A stretch of 64,000 bases of DNA from assembly GCA_002238865.1 (NCBI GenBank), contig MPNE01000016.1, positions 1 to 64,000 on the forward strand, read 5' to 3'. Source of the stretch: Gemmatimonadetes bacterium bin94. GTDB taxonomy: Bacteria > Gemmatimonadota > Gemmatimonadetes > Longimicrobiales > Gaopeijiaceae. Shown in pieces: positions 7,590 to 16,561 of this stretch. The notes beneath the pieces are model-generated. The model made no database searches, had not been told where the DNA came from, and was given only the letters and a program-made list of their open reading frames with translations. The position numbers and the translations under genes were made by a program. How positions within the stretch are numbered: position 1 is the first letter of the stretch; the number at the start of each line of letters is the position of its first letter.

Positions 7590-8381
7590 GTGAACCTCGG
7601 GTTGAAAGATAGGGCAGCCCTTGTCACCGGCGCATCCATGGGGCTGGGCAGGGCGGTCGCCGAACGCCTTGCGCGGGAGGGTGCCGACCTCGTCGTCAAC
7701 TCCCGGTCCCCCGATGCGCTCGAAGCCACCGCGTCCGAGATCGCCCGCGACACCGGGAGACGGGTGATTGCAGTCGCCGGCAACGTCGCCGACGAAGATT
7801 TCTGCGCTCGTCTGGTCGAGCGAACGGCAGCCGAGTTCGGCCGTCTGGACGTGCTGGTCGCCAACGCCGGAGGACCCCCGCCCGGCGGGGTGGACGACTT
7901 CGCGCCGGAGGCATACCGAACCGCGCTGGACCTCAACCTCATGTCGACGGTCCAGCTCACCCTGGCGGCCCTGCCAGAGATGCGGAGAAACGGCTGGGGT
8001 CGCATCGTGGCCATTACCTCGGTCGCCGTGAAGCAGCCGGTGGACGGGCTGCTGCTGTCGAACATGGCCCGGCCCGGCGTGGTGGGATTCATCAAGACGA
8101 TCTCCCGGGAACTCGCCGCCGAGGGCATCACCTGCAATGTGGCCGCGCCCGGGTTCATCCACACGGCCCGGGTCGAGTCACTGCTGGCAAACCAGGCGGA
8201 GGCGCGCCGGACCACCCGCGAGGCGGTGCTGGAAGGGATCGCCGCGGACATCCCCGCGGGACGAATCGGCCGCCCCGATGAATTCGCCAACGGCGTCGTC
8301 TTCCTCGCATCGGAGGCCGCGTCCTACATCACCGGCCACACGATGCAGATCGACGGCGGCCTCGTGAAGGGGCTGCTGTGA
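7590..8381 (+). CDS. Short-chain dehydrogenase/reductase family protein lacking the catalytic Tyr and Lys
   Basis: Predicted 263 aa from GTG 7590, preceded by GGAAGAAAG. The open frame upstream to 6966 is TonB-gene shadow. The NAD(P)-binding motif TGASMGLG (residues 13-20) and NAGG are intact, and the C-terminus has the FabG-like ending (GHTMQIDGG). The catalytic Ser is present (S144, AITSV), but 13 residues later, where Tyr should be, there is S157, and where Lys should be there is R161 (LSNMARPGVV). A subgroup of FabG-like proteins carries this LSNxxRxG pattern; it cannot use the usual SDR mechanism. It could be a binding protein or use other chemistry. It is followed 46 nt later by cyoE. 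Confidence 0.82.
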   Translation: MNLGLKDRAALVTGASMGLGRAVAERLAREGADLVVNSRSPDALEATASEIARDTGRRVIAVAGNVADEDFCARLVERTAAEFGRLDVLVANAGGPPPGGVDDFAPEAYRTALDLNLMSTVQLTLAALPEMRRNGWGRIVAITSVAVKQPVDGLLLSNMARPGVVGFIKTISRELAAEGITCNVAAPGFIHTARVESLLANQAEARRTTREAVLEGIAADIPAGRIGRPDEFANGVVFLASEAASYITGHTMQIDGGLVKGLL

Positions 8382-8427
8382 CTCCGCCGGGCACGGTACG
8401 GATCCCCGGGAGGGCGGGACGCGGGCA

Positions 8428-9336
8428 GTGCGGGTCGGGGGCGAGGCCCAGCCCGTGACCGTGGAAGACCGGATCCGGACGGGGTGGAGCGGACGGGCGG
8501 GCGCCTATGCCGAGCTGACCAAGCCGGGAATCACCGTCTTCGTGACCGTCACGGCTGCCGTGGGATACCTGATGGCGGCCCTCCCCGCGATCGTCCTGTC
8601 CGACCTCCTTCACCTGGTACTGGGCACGGCCTTGAGCACGGCGGGCTCCCTCGCGCTGAACCAGTACCTCGAACGCGAACCCGACGCCGTCATGATGCGT
8701 ACGCGGGGGCGTCCCGTGCCCTCGGGGCGGGTCCCCGCCACCCACGCAATGCTCTTCGGCGCGGCCCTGCTGACCCTCGGGGTGGGTCACCTCTGGTACT
8801 GGCTCGGCTGGCTTCCCGCGTTCGTCGCGGCTTCCGCAGCCTTCCTGTACGACGCCGTCTACACCCCCCTCAAGCTCCGCTCCCCGCTTGCCACCCCTGT
8901 CGGCGCCGTGCCGGGAGCGCTCCCCGCGCTCATCGGCTGGACCGCCCACGCGGGCTCCATCGACGCGCGCGGCATGACGCTCTTCGGGATCCTCTTTCTA
9001 TGGCAGCTGATTCATGTGCTGGCGCTGGCCTGGAATCTGCGAAACGACTACGAGCTGGCGGGATTCCAGCTGATTCCACCGGGCTCCGTACGGCTGATTT
9101 CGGCTCTGATGGTCGGCTATTCGGTCATGCTGCTGCCGCTCAGCGTCCTGCCGGCGGTCCTGGGGATGACGGGGACCCTTTATCTTGCGGGCGCCTCCGT
9201 CCTCGGCGCGGGGATGGTGACGGTGACGATCGGCTTCCTGTTGAAACCCACGAAACAGCGGTGCGGCCGCGTGTTTCTGGGCTCGCTGCTGTATCACCCA
9301 TTGCTGCTGGCCCTGATGGTGGCCGGAGCGCTGTGA
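8428..9336 (+). CDS. cyoE: Protoheme IX farnesyltransferase (heme O synthase)
   Basis: Predicted 302 aa, the usual length for CyoE/CtaB. This UbiA-superfamily enzyme attaches a farnesyl chain to heme b to make heme O for haem-copper oxidases. The two Asp-rich substrate regions are visible: LNQYLEREPDAVMMRTRGRP and YDAVYTPLKLRSPLATPVGA. About eight or nine membrane helices can be traced. Start GTG 8428 is uncertain: GTG codons at 8455 and 8461 are alternatives, and GGGAGGG lies rather far upstream of the first. No cytochrome oxidase genes or ctaA lie in the window, so it is detached from its usual partners. Confidence 0.88.
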   Translation: MRVGGEAQPVTVEDRIRTGWSGRAGAYAELTKPGITVFVTVTAAVGYLMAALPAIVLSDLLHLVLGTALSTAGSLALNQYLEREPDAVMMRTRGRPVPSGRVPATHAMLFGAALLTLGVGHLWYWLGWLPAFVAASAAFLYDAVYTPLKLRSPLATPVGAVPGALPALIGWTAHAGSIDARGMTLFGILFLWQLIHVLALAWNLRNDYELAGFQLIPPGSVRLISALMVGYSVMLLPLSVLPAVLGMTGTLYLAGASVLGAGMVTVTIGFLLKPTKQRCGRVFLGSLLYHPLLLALMVAGAL

Positions 9337-9349
9337 CAAAGGATCCACC

Positions 9350-10591
9350 ATGTTCGCCAAGTCTGCCACCGATCGCCCTTTCGTCATATTCCTGACTTCT
9401 GCCACTATCTGGATTTCCGTCCTGTCTCCCCAGGCTGCCATGTCCCAGGAATCCGCCAGACCGCGCGCCCGTGACCTCGGCATCGCCGTCGGAGTCTTCG
9501 AACCCGGTGAGCACAACGCCATCACCGATGTGAACGGCGTGCTGGTCGGGCACACCACCGTGATCGAGGGCGACGATGTACGCACAGGGGTGACGGCGAT
9601 CCGCCCCCACGGCGGCAACGTCTACTTCGACCGCGTCCCCGCCGCGATGCACGTCGGCAACGGCTTCGGCAAGCTGCTGGGTGTCACCCAGGTCGGCGAG
9701 CTGGGTGAACTGGAGACTCCCATCCTGCTCACCTGCACGCTGTGTGTCTGGAAGGCCGCCGACGCCATGGCCGAATGGGCCCTCGAGGAGGAGGGAATGG
9801 ACCGGGTGCGGTCCATCAACCCCGTTGTTGGCGAGACGAACGACGGCGGACTCAACGACATCCGCAACCGGCCGATCACCCCGGAGCATGTGCGCGCGGC
9901 CCTGGAGGGGGCGGCCGCGGGGCCCGTCGAGGAGGGCGCGGTCGGGGCCGGCACCGGGACGGCGGCGTTCGGCTGGAAGGGCGGAATCGGGACGAGTTCC
10001 CGGGTACTGCCGGCATCGCTGGGCGGCTACACGGTCGGTGTCCTGGTCCAGTCCAACTTCGGGGGCATTCTGCAGATCGCCGGGGCACCCGTGGGACGTG
10101 AACTCGGTCGGTATGCGTTCCGGGCGCAGGTCGAGGGTGCACGGGAGCGGCCGGATGGCGGGGGAAGTGCGCAGTCGGGCGGACCACGGCGCGAAGAGCG
10201 CGATGGCGAGTCCCAGGGGTCGATCATGATGGTCGTCGCCACCGACGCGCCCCTTTCGGAGCGCAACCTCCGCCGGGTCGCCATGCGGGCGGTCATGGGG
10301 CTGTCCCGGACGGGCTCCTACGCGAGCAACGGATCCGGGGACTACGTGATCAGCTTCTCAACCGCCGAGAGCGTGCGGCGGCGGCCGGGAGACGAGGTCC
10401 GCGCCGTCGAAGACCTCTCCAACGACGACATCTCGGCCGTCTTCCAGGCGACCGTGGAGGCCATCGAAGAGGCGATCTACAACTCCATGTTCAAGGCCGT
10501 CACGGTGAGCAGCCGATGGGGAACGCGCGAGGCGCTGCCGATCGAGGCCACCCTGGAGGTGCTCAGGCGGTACGGCGTGGTGCCCCGATGA
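9350..10591 (+). CDS. P1 family peptidase (DmpA/BapA-type N-terminal-nucleophile aminopeptidase)
   Basis: Predicted 413 aa from ATG 9350 with AAAGGA upstream. A signal peptide is likely (hydrophobic FVIFLTSATIWISVL, then AAMSQE). The family signature is clear: NAITDVNGVLVGHTT near the N-terminus, VVGETNDGGLND, and the self-cleavage site QGSIMMVVATDAPL, where S291 after G290 would become the N-terminal nucleophile. DmpA-type enzymes auto-process into two chains and release N-terminal residues from peptides, D-amino-acid esters or beta-peptides. An acidic, Gly-rich insertion (residues about 265-288) lies just before the cleavage site. It starts 13 nt after cyoE, and its stop overlaps the phoD-like start (ATGA). 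Confidence 0.88.
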   Translation: MFAKSATDRPFVIFLTSATIWISVLSPQAAMSQESARPRARDLGIAVGVFEPGEHNAITDVNGVLVGHTTVIEGDDVRTGVTAIRPHGGNVYFDRVPAAMHVGNGFGKLLGVTQVGELGELETPILLTCTLCVWKAADAMAEWALEEEGMDRVRSINPVVGETNDGGLNDIRNRPITPEHVRAALEGAAAGPVEEGAVGAGTGTAAFGWKGGIGTSSRVLPASLGGYTVGVLVQSNFGGILQIAGAPVGRELGRYAFRAQVEGARERPDGGGSAQSGGPRREERDGESQGSIMMVVATDAPLSERNLRRVAMRAVMGLSRTGSYASNGSGDYVISFSTAESVRRRPGDEVRAVEDLSNDDISAVFQATVEAIEEAIYNSMFKAVTVSSRWGTREALPIEATLEVLRRYGVVPR

Positions 10592-12219
10592 GCCGGCCCG
10601 GGGCGGGACCGCGACGCTGGTACGACCTGATCGAGGGGCCCCGCCGCACGGTTCCGGAAGCCCGCCGGTTGGCAACTCGCCTCTCCCGGCGCGACTTCGT
10701 GCGGGTCGGCCGCGACCTCGCGGCGCTGATCGCGCTCGGAACCGTCGGTGCATGCCGGGGCGACCGGGGCGTGCGGCTCGCCTCGTACCCCTTTCCGCAC
10801 GGAGTGGCTTCCGGTGATCCGGGACCCGACGGCGCGGTGCTATGGACGCGCCTCTCGGCCGAGGCGCTGCGGGAAGCCGGAGCGGCCGGGCAGCCGGTAC
10901 CCGTACGGTGGGAGGTCGCGGCCGACGACGGCTTTCGGCGCATCGTGCAGAGCGGCGCACAGATGGCACTGCCCGAACTGGGCCACTCGGTCCACGTCGA
11001 GGTCGGCGGCCTCGATCCCGGGCGGCCCTACTGGTACCGCTTCGCGGCCTCGGGAGAGGCAACCCCGTCCGGGCGCACGGTCACGCTGCCGGCGCCCGGC
11101 ACTGCCGCCGACCGCCTTCGCTTCGCCTTCGCTTCGTGCCAGAACTACGAACACGGCTTCTACACGGCGTACCGACACATGGCGGGCGACGACCTCGACC
11201 TGGTGCTCCACCTCGGCGACTACATCTACGAACGGAGGTTCGGCAACGGCCAGGTCCGCCAGCACGAGGCCGGCGAGGTGTACACCCTGGACGAGTACCG
11301 CGCCCGCTACGCGCTCTATCGCTCCGACCCGGATCTGCAGGCGGCCCATGCGGCGTGCCCGTGGGTGGTCACCCCGGACGACCACGAAGTCGACAACAAC
11401 TGGGCCGGTGACACCCCCGAGGACGACCAGTTGCCCGCGCAATTCCTGCTGCGCCGTACAGCCGCGTTCCAGGCGTACTACGAGTTCATGCCGCTTCGGC
11501 GCTCGTCGGTGCCCACCGGGACGCACATTCCGCTGCATCGCCGGTTCCACTGCGGCGACCTCGCCGATCTCCACATCCTCGACAGCCGCCAGTACAGGTC
11601 CGACCAGGCGTGCGGCGACGGCCGCCGGGTGCTCTGCCCCGAGGCGCTCGTACCGGAGCGCACCATGTTGGGGTCCGAGCAGGAGCGGTGGTTGTTCGAC
11701 GGGCTCGCGGGGTCGTCGAGCCGCTGGAACGTGCTCGCCAACCAGGTCATGATCGCGCGGCTCGAGGGCGCCGCGCCGGACGGCGGGCCGCTCGTGTCCA
11801 TGGACCGCTGGGACGGCTATCCGTCCGCGCAGGAAGGGCTGTTGTCCTTCCTGGAGGGGACCCGGCCACCCAACCCGGTCGTGGTCACCGGCGACATACA
11901 CTCCAACTGGGCCGCCGACCTGAAGGCCGACTTCCGCGACCCCGCCAGCGCAACCGTCGGCGCCGAACTGGTCGGCACGTCGATCACCTCGGGAGGGGAC
12001 GGCACCGACGTGCGCGACAGTACCGAAGACACTCTGGCTCGCAACCCGCACGTCCACTTCTTCAACGGACAGCGTGGCTATGTGCGTTGCGACGTCACCC
12101 GAGAGCGGCTCGCCGCGGACTACCGCGTGCTTCCGTACGTGACGCGCCCGGACGCCGAGGCGGTCACCCGGGCGGCGTTCGTGGTGGAGGACGGGCGGGC
12201 GGGGCTGCAGCGGGCGTGA
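10588..12219 (+). CDS. PhoD-type alkaline phosphatase with Tat signal
   Basis: Predicted 543 aa from ATG 10588, overlapping the peptidase stop. The N-terminus has a twin-arginine signal (SRRDFVRVG then a hydrophobic run ending near ACRG), so export folded with its metals is expected, possibly as a lipoprotein. An Ig-like PhoD N-terminal domain (FPHGVASGDPGPDGAVLWTR) is followed by the metallophosphoesterase domain with motifs LHLGDYIYE, TPDDHEVDNNW and VVVTGDIHSNW. PhoD enzymes hydrolyse phosphomonoesters and phosphodiesters, giving phosphate from organic sources. No Pho box was recognised. It is the last gene of the 7590-12219 plus-strand run and meets the deacylase gene tail to tail. Confidence 0.9.
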   Translation: MSRPGAGPRRWYDLIEGPRRTVPEARRLATRLSRRDFVRVGRDLAALIALGTVGACRGDRGVRLASYPFPHGVASGDPGPDGAVLWTRLSAEALREAGAAGQPVPVRWEVAADDGFRRIVQSGAQMALPELGHSVHVEVGGLDPGRPYWYRFAASGEATPSGRTVTLPAPGTAADRLRFAFASCQNYEHGFYTAYRHMAGDDLDLVLHLGDYIYERRFGNGQVRQHEAGEVYTLDEYRARYALYRSDPDLQAAHAACPWVVTPDDHEVDNNWAGDTPEDDQLPAQFLLRRTAAFQAYYEFMPLRRSSVPTGTHIPLHRRFHCGDLADLHILDSRQYRSDQACGDGRRVLCPEALVPERTMLGSEQERWLFDGLAGSSSRWNVLANQVMIARLEGAAPDGGPLVSMDRWDGYPSAQEGLLSFLEGTRPPNPVVVTGDIHSNWAADLKADFRDPASATVGAELVGTSITSGGDGTDVRDSTEDTLARNPHVHFFNGQRGYVRCDVTRERLAADYRVLPYVTRPDAEAVTRAAFVVEDGRAGLQRA

Positions 12220-12245
12220 CGAGCCAGCCGTGGCGGAATCCCTCG

Positions 12246-12264
12246 ACCGGGGCTATCCCCCGGT
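12246..12264. terminator. Hairpin between convergent phoD-like and deacylase genes
   Basis: A perfect 7-bp stem (ACCGGGG / CCCCGGT) with a 5-nt loop spans the stop of the minus-strand deacylase and lies 27 nt after the plus-strand stop. No U-tract follows on either strand, so it may act as a bidirectional hairpin or Rho-assisted terminator. Confidence 0.5.
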
Positions 12265-13860
12265 TCCTCTGACCAGCACCCGCCCCGCCCGCGCGCCCGT
12301 AAACGACGAGTTCGAGACTGCGGCCTCGCCGCCCACAAAGAGGTGGACCACCCCCGCCGAGAGCTGGTGCGGTTCGGTGAAGGTCGCGTTGTCCCTGAAG
12401 TAGTCGGAGAAGACCACGATGTCGGCGACCATGCCCTCCTCGATCCGGCCCCGATCGTCCATGCCCATGACGTCCGCGGGCAGCGAGGTCATGCTGCGGA
12501 CCGCGGCTTCCAGCGACATCACCCCGTCTTCGAAGACGAACTTTCCGATCTTGCGGGCAAAGGCGCCGTACGAACGCGGGTGCGGCACGCCGATGCCGAA
12601 CTGCGGCAGGCCGCCGTCGGACGAGGTCATCGTCCACTCCTGCACCATCAGGGTCAGCAGGTCCTCCTCGCTCATGTTGAAGGAGACGATGGATGGGCCG
12701 CCCCGCAGGATCAGATCCAGCGCGACGTCGATGGGGTCCGCTTCGTGCTCTGCGGCGATGTCCGAGAGCAGGCGTCCCTCGATCGAAGGATCGGCCGTGA
12801 AGCGCCTGAACTGGATCCGGTCCGCACCACCCCGGCGGGCCAGGTTCTCGACCATGGCTTCCCGGATGCGGGCACGCGTGTCCGGACTCGCCACCCTCTC
12901 GGCGAACGCGTCGCTTCCGCCCGCCTGCGACCACCGCGGCAGCAGGGCGGCCGACAGCCCCGTGGCCGACGCGAGGTACGGGTACTGGTCGGCGTAGACC
13001 GACAGGCCCTCCGCGCGTGCCGCCTCGATCCGCTCGACGATGATCGCCGACGAACCCCACACCGGCGGACCCAGCGCCTTGATGTGCGTCACCACTCCGG
13101 TGATTCCGGCCTGGCGGGCCACATCGATCACCTCCTCGACCGCCGCGACCAACCCGATCGTATAGTTGGACTCGTCGCGGATGTGGCTGGTGTAGATGCC
13201 GCCGAACTCGCCGGCAACCCGGCCCAGTTCGATCAGCTCGACGTTCTCGGAGTAGCTGCCGGGCGTGTAGAACGTGCCGGACGAGAGTCCCCAGGCGCCC
13301 GCTTCCATGCCGGTGCGGACGAGTGCGCGCATCTGGTCGAGTTCGCCGTCGGTCGGACCCCGGTCGTCCATCGACATGACCTGGCGCCGGATGGAGCCGT
13401 GGCCGATCAGCTGGGCGGCGTTGAGGCCGAGCCCGTCGGCTTCCAGGGCAACGCGCTGCTCGTCGAGGTCGACGGGCCCGCCGCCGTCCGGATTGATCAC
13501 CACGGTCGTGAGGCCCATGGCGAGCAGGGGCTCGCCGTGACTCAGCTCCGCGCTCGCGAGGCCCGGACCCGCATGGGAGTGGGTGTCGATGAACCCGGGC
13601 GCGACGTGGAGTCCGCTCACGTCGAGGGTGGTGGCGGCCGCCGCGCCGCCGAGGTCGCCGATCGCCGCGATGCGGCCGTCAAGGATTGCGACGTCCGCCT
13701 GCCGGGCCGGGGCGCCGGTGCCGTCCACCACGCGCCCGCCCTGCAGGATCGTGTCGTATATGGGGGCCGAGCAGGAAGCAAGGGCCATTGCGGTGAAGAG
13801 GGTGAATGGAGCGAGGCCGATGGCCGCTCGTCCGGGTGGCGTGAGTGGGGTGCGATTCAC
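12253..13860 (-). CDS. N-acyl-D-amino-acid deacylase-family amidohydrolase, lipoprotein
   Basis: Predicted 535 aa. GTG 13860 is preceded by a strong AAGGAG at good spacing. The N-terminus is a lipoprotein signal with lipobox LASC. The TIM-barrel metal motif GFIDTHSHAG, the THIKALG Lys/His region and YTSHIRDES match the D-aminoacylase/N-acyl-D-glutamate deacylase group, which cleaves N-acyl groups from D-amino acids using zinc. Related secreted proteins in environmental bacteria are often annotated only as amidohydrolases, so the substrate is inferred. It is transcribed alone, divergently from the small barrel protein at 13974. Confidence 0.88.
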   Translation of the reverse strand: MNRTPLTPPGRAAIGLAPFTLFTAMALASCSAPIYDTILQGGRVVDGTGAPARQADVAILDGRIAAIGDLGGAAAATTLDVSGLHVAPGFIDTHSHAGPGLASAELSHGEPLLAMGLTTVVINPDGGGPVDLDEQRVALEADGLGLNAAQLIGHGSIRRQVMSMDDRGPTDGELDQMRALVRTGMEAGAWGLSSGTFYTPGSYSENVELIELGRVAGEFGGIYTSHIRDESNYTIGLVAAVEEVIDVARQAGITGVVTHIKALGPPVWGSSAIIVERIEAARAEGLSVYADQYPYLASATGLSAALLPRWSQAGGSDAFAERVASPDTRARIREAMVENLARRGGADRIQFRRFTADPSIEGRLLSDIAAEHEADPIDVALDLILRGGPSIVSFNMSEEDLLTLMVQEWTMTSSDGGLPQFGIGVPHPRSYGAFARKIGKFVFEDGVMSLEAAVRSMTSLPADVMGMDDRGRIEEGMVADIVVFSDYFRDNATFTEPHQLSAGVVHLFVGGEAAVSNSSFTGARAGRVLVRGTGG

Positions 13861-13973
13861 GGAGATCTCCTTGTGGTCGAACGAGTGACGAGCCGGCTCA
13901 CCAGATCCGGTTGACCCCGTAGCGGTCGAAGACTTGGTATTGTAATGCAGACTCTACATTCCCTTGTCCATGG

Positions 13974-14642
13974 ATGGACTCAAACATGAACGGTTTCAAG
14001 TCCTTCATGCTCCCCACCCTGCTCGTCCTCCATGCAGCGACGCCGCTGGCCGGGCAGGCCACCCTCGCCTTCAAAGCCGGCGCCGGCACGTCTCGAATCG
14101 CCTTCACGGGTGTGGAACTCAACGAGGTGGAACCGCGTTCGGGCATGACCGCGGGCGTTTCCGTGACCGTTCCCCTTGCGCCGCGAATCGGTTTCGAACT
14201 CTGGGGCGCTTTCACTCAGAGGGGTGCCACGGCCACCATATTCCAGTTGGGTGAAATCAGCTACAGGCTCAACTACGTGCAGTTGTCGGCACTGGGCAAA
14301 GCCACTGTCCCCGTAGCCGCCGACCGGGTCTCGGTCCACCTGTTCGTCGGTCCCGCCGCGGGCCTGGAAACATCCTGCACCGCAAGGTTCACATCTGCGC
14401 TCCAGCCGATCGAGTTGACGGACGAATGTGACAGCGACCAACTCAATACCCCATCCACAAGCGTCGATCTCGCGGTCGTCGGTGGCGCGGGCACCCAATT
14501 CGCGCTCGCGCCTCGGGTGGGGCTTTCCCTGGACGTTCTTTATACGCTGGGACTTCGGTCGACCTACGCCGGCGAGCTCGATCGGACGGCCCGCAACCGC
14601 GACATGACTGTGCAGGCAGGGCTGGTGCTGCCGATCGGTTAG
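13974..14642 (+). CDS. Small outer-membrane beta-barrel-type protein
   Basis: Predicted 222 aa from ATG 13974; ATG 13986 is equally possible and gives a shorter n-region. A signal peptide (SFMLPTLLVLHAATPLAGQA) is followed by alternating polar/hydrophobic strands (IGFELWGAFTQRG, VSVHLFVGPAAGLE, VGLSLDVLYTLGLRS) ending in LVLPIG, typical of OmpW/PorT-like eight-stranded barrels. A Cys pair in the third quarter (ETSCTARF, TDECDSD) could form a disulfide in a surface loop. No substrate can be inferred. The stop overlaps the gamma-glutamyltransferase stop on the other strand by 4 nt. Confidence 0.7.
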   Translation: MDSNMNGFKSFMLPTLLVLHAATPLAGQATLAFKAGAGTSRIAFTGVELNEVEPRSGMTAGVSVTVPLAPRIGFELWGAFTQRGATATIFQLGEISYRLNYVQLSALGKATVPVAADRVSVHLFVGPAAGLETSCTARFTSALQPIELTDECDSDQLNTPSTSVDLAVVGGAGTQFALAPRVGLSLDVLYTLGLRSTYAGELDRTARNRDMTVQAGLVLPIG

Positions 14643-16561
14643 GGCGCCCCGGGAACGATTGCCGCGCCCTCCCAGTCGGGGTCGGCCACGCCTACCAATT
14701 CACCCGTCCCCGGGTCCACCCAGATCCCGTGGATCCGCCCGAACGCGCCCGCTCTCTCGACCTCCTGCACCTGCAGGCCCCAGGACGCCACCTCGGCTAC
14801 ATCCGCGGACGACCACCCGATCCCGGGCGAGGTTTCCATGGCGATGCCCCCGTCGATGGGGTGCACGCGGGCCGCCGCCAGCGCGTCGGGGAGGCTCATG
14901 CCATGGTCCACGACGCGCAGCACCGCCTGTACCACCGCCGAGATGATCCTGGCGCCGCCCGCCGCCCCGAGGACCAGTACGGGCTGGCCGTCTCTCGCCA
15001 CCATCAGGGGAGAGATGCTGGAGCGTGCCCGCTCACCCGGTTCCATGTGGCCCAGGTAACCGCCCAGCGTTGCGGCGTAGAGAAAGCCGAGCCCGGGTGT
15101 CGCGACCCTGGATCCCAGGTTGGGGCCGATGGTTTGCGTCAGTGACACGTACATGCCGTCCCCGTCGGCGGCGGAAAGGTGCGTGGTGTGGCTGCTCGCG
15201 ACGCCCCAGGTGGAGCCGTCCCAGTCCGTGGTCGTGGCGCCCGAGGGGGTGAACGGGTCCGTCGGCCCACCGAGCCGCGACGCCGGAGCGGGCTCGCGCG
15301 GCGCGGGCGTGAGAGATCCGGGCAACGTGCGTGTGGACAACGCGGGCGCAAGCGACCTGGGCAACGCCGGCGTGGCAGCCGCGGCTGCCCTGACGAAGAC
15401 CGCGCCGGGCACATCGATCCCCGCCGCGACGTCCGCCGCCCACCCCTTGTCCGTCATGAACGCGAGGTCACCGAAGCCGCTTCCTCTGGCCAGGGCGCGC
15501 TCCTCGAAGGCGCGGGCCACGACCGTGCCGACCAGTGCAGCCCAGCTGTCGCTGTCCAGGGAGGCCATGTCGAAGTTCTCCAGGATGTGCAGGATCCCGA
15601 TCGTCGCTGCGCCGGAGGCCGGGATATCGGTGCCGACGAGGTCGTATCCCCGGTAGCTCCCATGCACGATGGGGACGTCGAGTGCGCGGTAGTCGGCCAG
15701 TGCGGACGCGGTCACCGCCCCGCCGTGCGCTTCCATGTCCGCGACGATGCGCTGGGCGATGGGACCTCGATAGAAGGCGTCCTCGCCGCCCTCGGCAATG
15801 GTTCGAAAGGTCGCCGCGAGATCCGGCTGCGTGAACAGGTCGCCCGCCTCGCGCGCGTTCCCGTCCGGGGTGAGGAAGTGGGCTCGGGAGCCGTCGAACT
15901 CGGCCAGCTGCTCGGCACCCATTCCCTGCCGTATCGCCTCCCCGGGCAGCAGGCGGTAGCCGTTCTCGGCCAGCGCGATCGCCGGCGCCATCACGTCGGC
16001 CAGCGGCAGGGTTCCGTGGTCGCGCAGCAGGCGGCCGAGTCCGGCAACAGCCCCCGGGACGCCCACGGTCGGATAGCCGTAGGACGCCTGTGGCGCGGTC
16101 TCGGGGTCGTAGGTGGCGGGCGCCTGCGTGGTCGCGTCGATCCCGGCGTAGGTGCCGTCCGGCAACCGTAACAGGATCTGGGTACGGCCCCCGATGCTGT
16201 TCATGGACGGCTCCACAACCGATATGGCGAAGGCCGCCGCCACCGCCGCGTCCGCCGCGTTCCCCCCGGCGGTGAGCATCTGCGCCCCAGCCGCCGCGGC
16301 AAGCGGCTGCGCCGCCACCACCACCCCCTCCATCGACGAGGCCACCTGGGGTGCGCCGGCGAGTTCTCCCGGCGCCGACCCGGATTCGACGGCGCACCCC
16401 CACACGCCCGCCAGCGCGAGCGCGGCAGCGGCCCGGGCGGCGCGACGGGTGCCGAGCCGGACGGTCGCCGCCCGGAGCGAGGATCCGGCGACGGCCGGTC
16501 GACGTGAGGCGCCGTGTGGCTGGCACGGGGCGGCGGCGTGGCTGCTCTTTCGGTGCGGCAT
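14639..16561 (-). CDS. ggt: Gamma-glutamyltransferase / glutathione hydrolase, lipoprotein
   Basis: Predicted 640 aa. ATG 16561 was chosen because it overlaps the preceding stop as TGATG; an in-frame ATG at 16576 is possible. The N-terminus ends in a lipobox-like GVWGC. The Ntn-hydrolase GGT fold is clear: ASSMEGVVVAAQPLAA, GGNAADAAVAAAFA, and the autocleavage/nucleophile Thr in SSHTTHLSAADGDG, followed by the small-subunit LGAAGGARI. The enzyme hydrolyses or transfers gamma-glutamyl groups of glutathione in the periplasm. A stretch of about 45 Ala/Pro/Thr-rich residues sits just before the cleavage site, longer and more repetitive than usual. It is last in an operon with a barrel protein and a DUF3179 protein. 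Confidence 0.88.
   Translation of the reverse strand: MPHRKSSHAAAPCQPHGASRRPAVAGSSLRAATVRLGTRRAARAAAALALAGVWGCAVESGSAPGELAGAPQVASSMEGVVVAAQPLAAAAGAQMLTAGGNAADAAVAAAFAISVVEPSMNSIGGRTQILLRLPDGTYAGIDATTQAPATYDPETAPQASYGYPTVGVPGAVAGLGRLLRDHGTLPLADVMAPAIALAENGYRLLPGEAIRQGMGAEQLAEFDGSRAHFLTPDGNAREAGDLFTQPDLAATFRTIAEGGEDAFYRGPIAQRIVADMEAHGGAVTASALADYRALDVPIVHGSYRGYDLVGTDIPASGAATIGILHILENFDMASLDSDSWAALVGTVVARAFEERALARGSGFGDLAFMTDKGWAADVAAGIDVPGAVFVRAAAAATPALPRSLAPALSTRTLPGSLTPAPREPAPASRLGGPTDPFTPSGATTTDWDGSTWGVASSHTTHLSAADGDGMYVSLTQTIGPNLGSRVATPGLGFLYAATLGGYLGHMEPGERARSSISPLMVARDGQPVLVLGAAGGARIISAVVQAVLRVVDHGMSLPDALAAARVHPIDGGIAMETSPGIGWSSADVAEVASWGLQVQEVERAGAFGRIHGIWVDPGTGELVGVADPDWEGAAIVPGAP

Noticed and set aside
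12343-13914. A 523-codon plus-strand open frame over the deacylase
   Set aside because: It is the reverse-strand shadow of a gene with a clear lipobox, metal motif and ribosome site.
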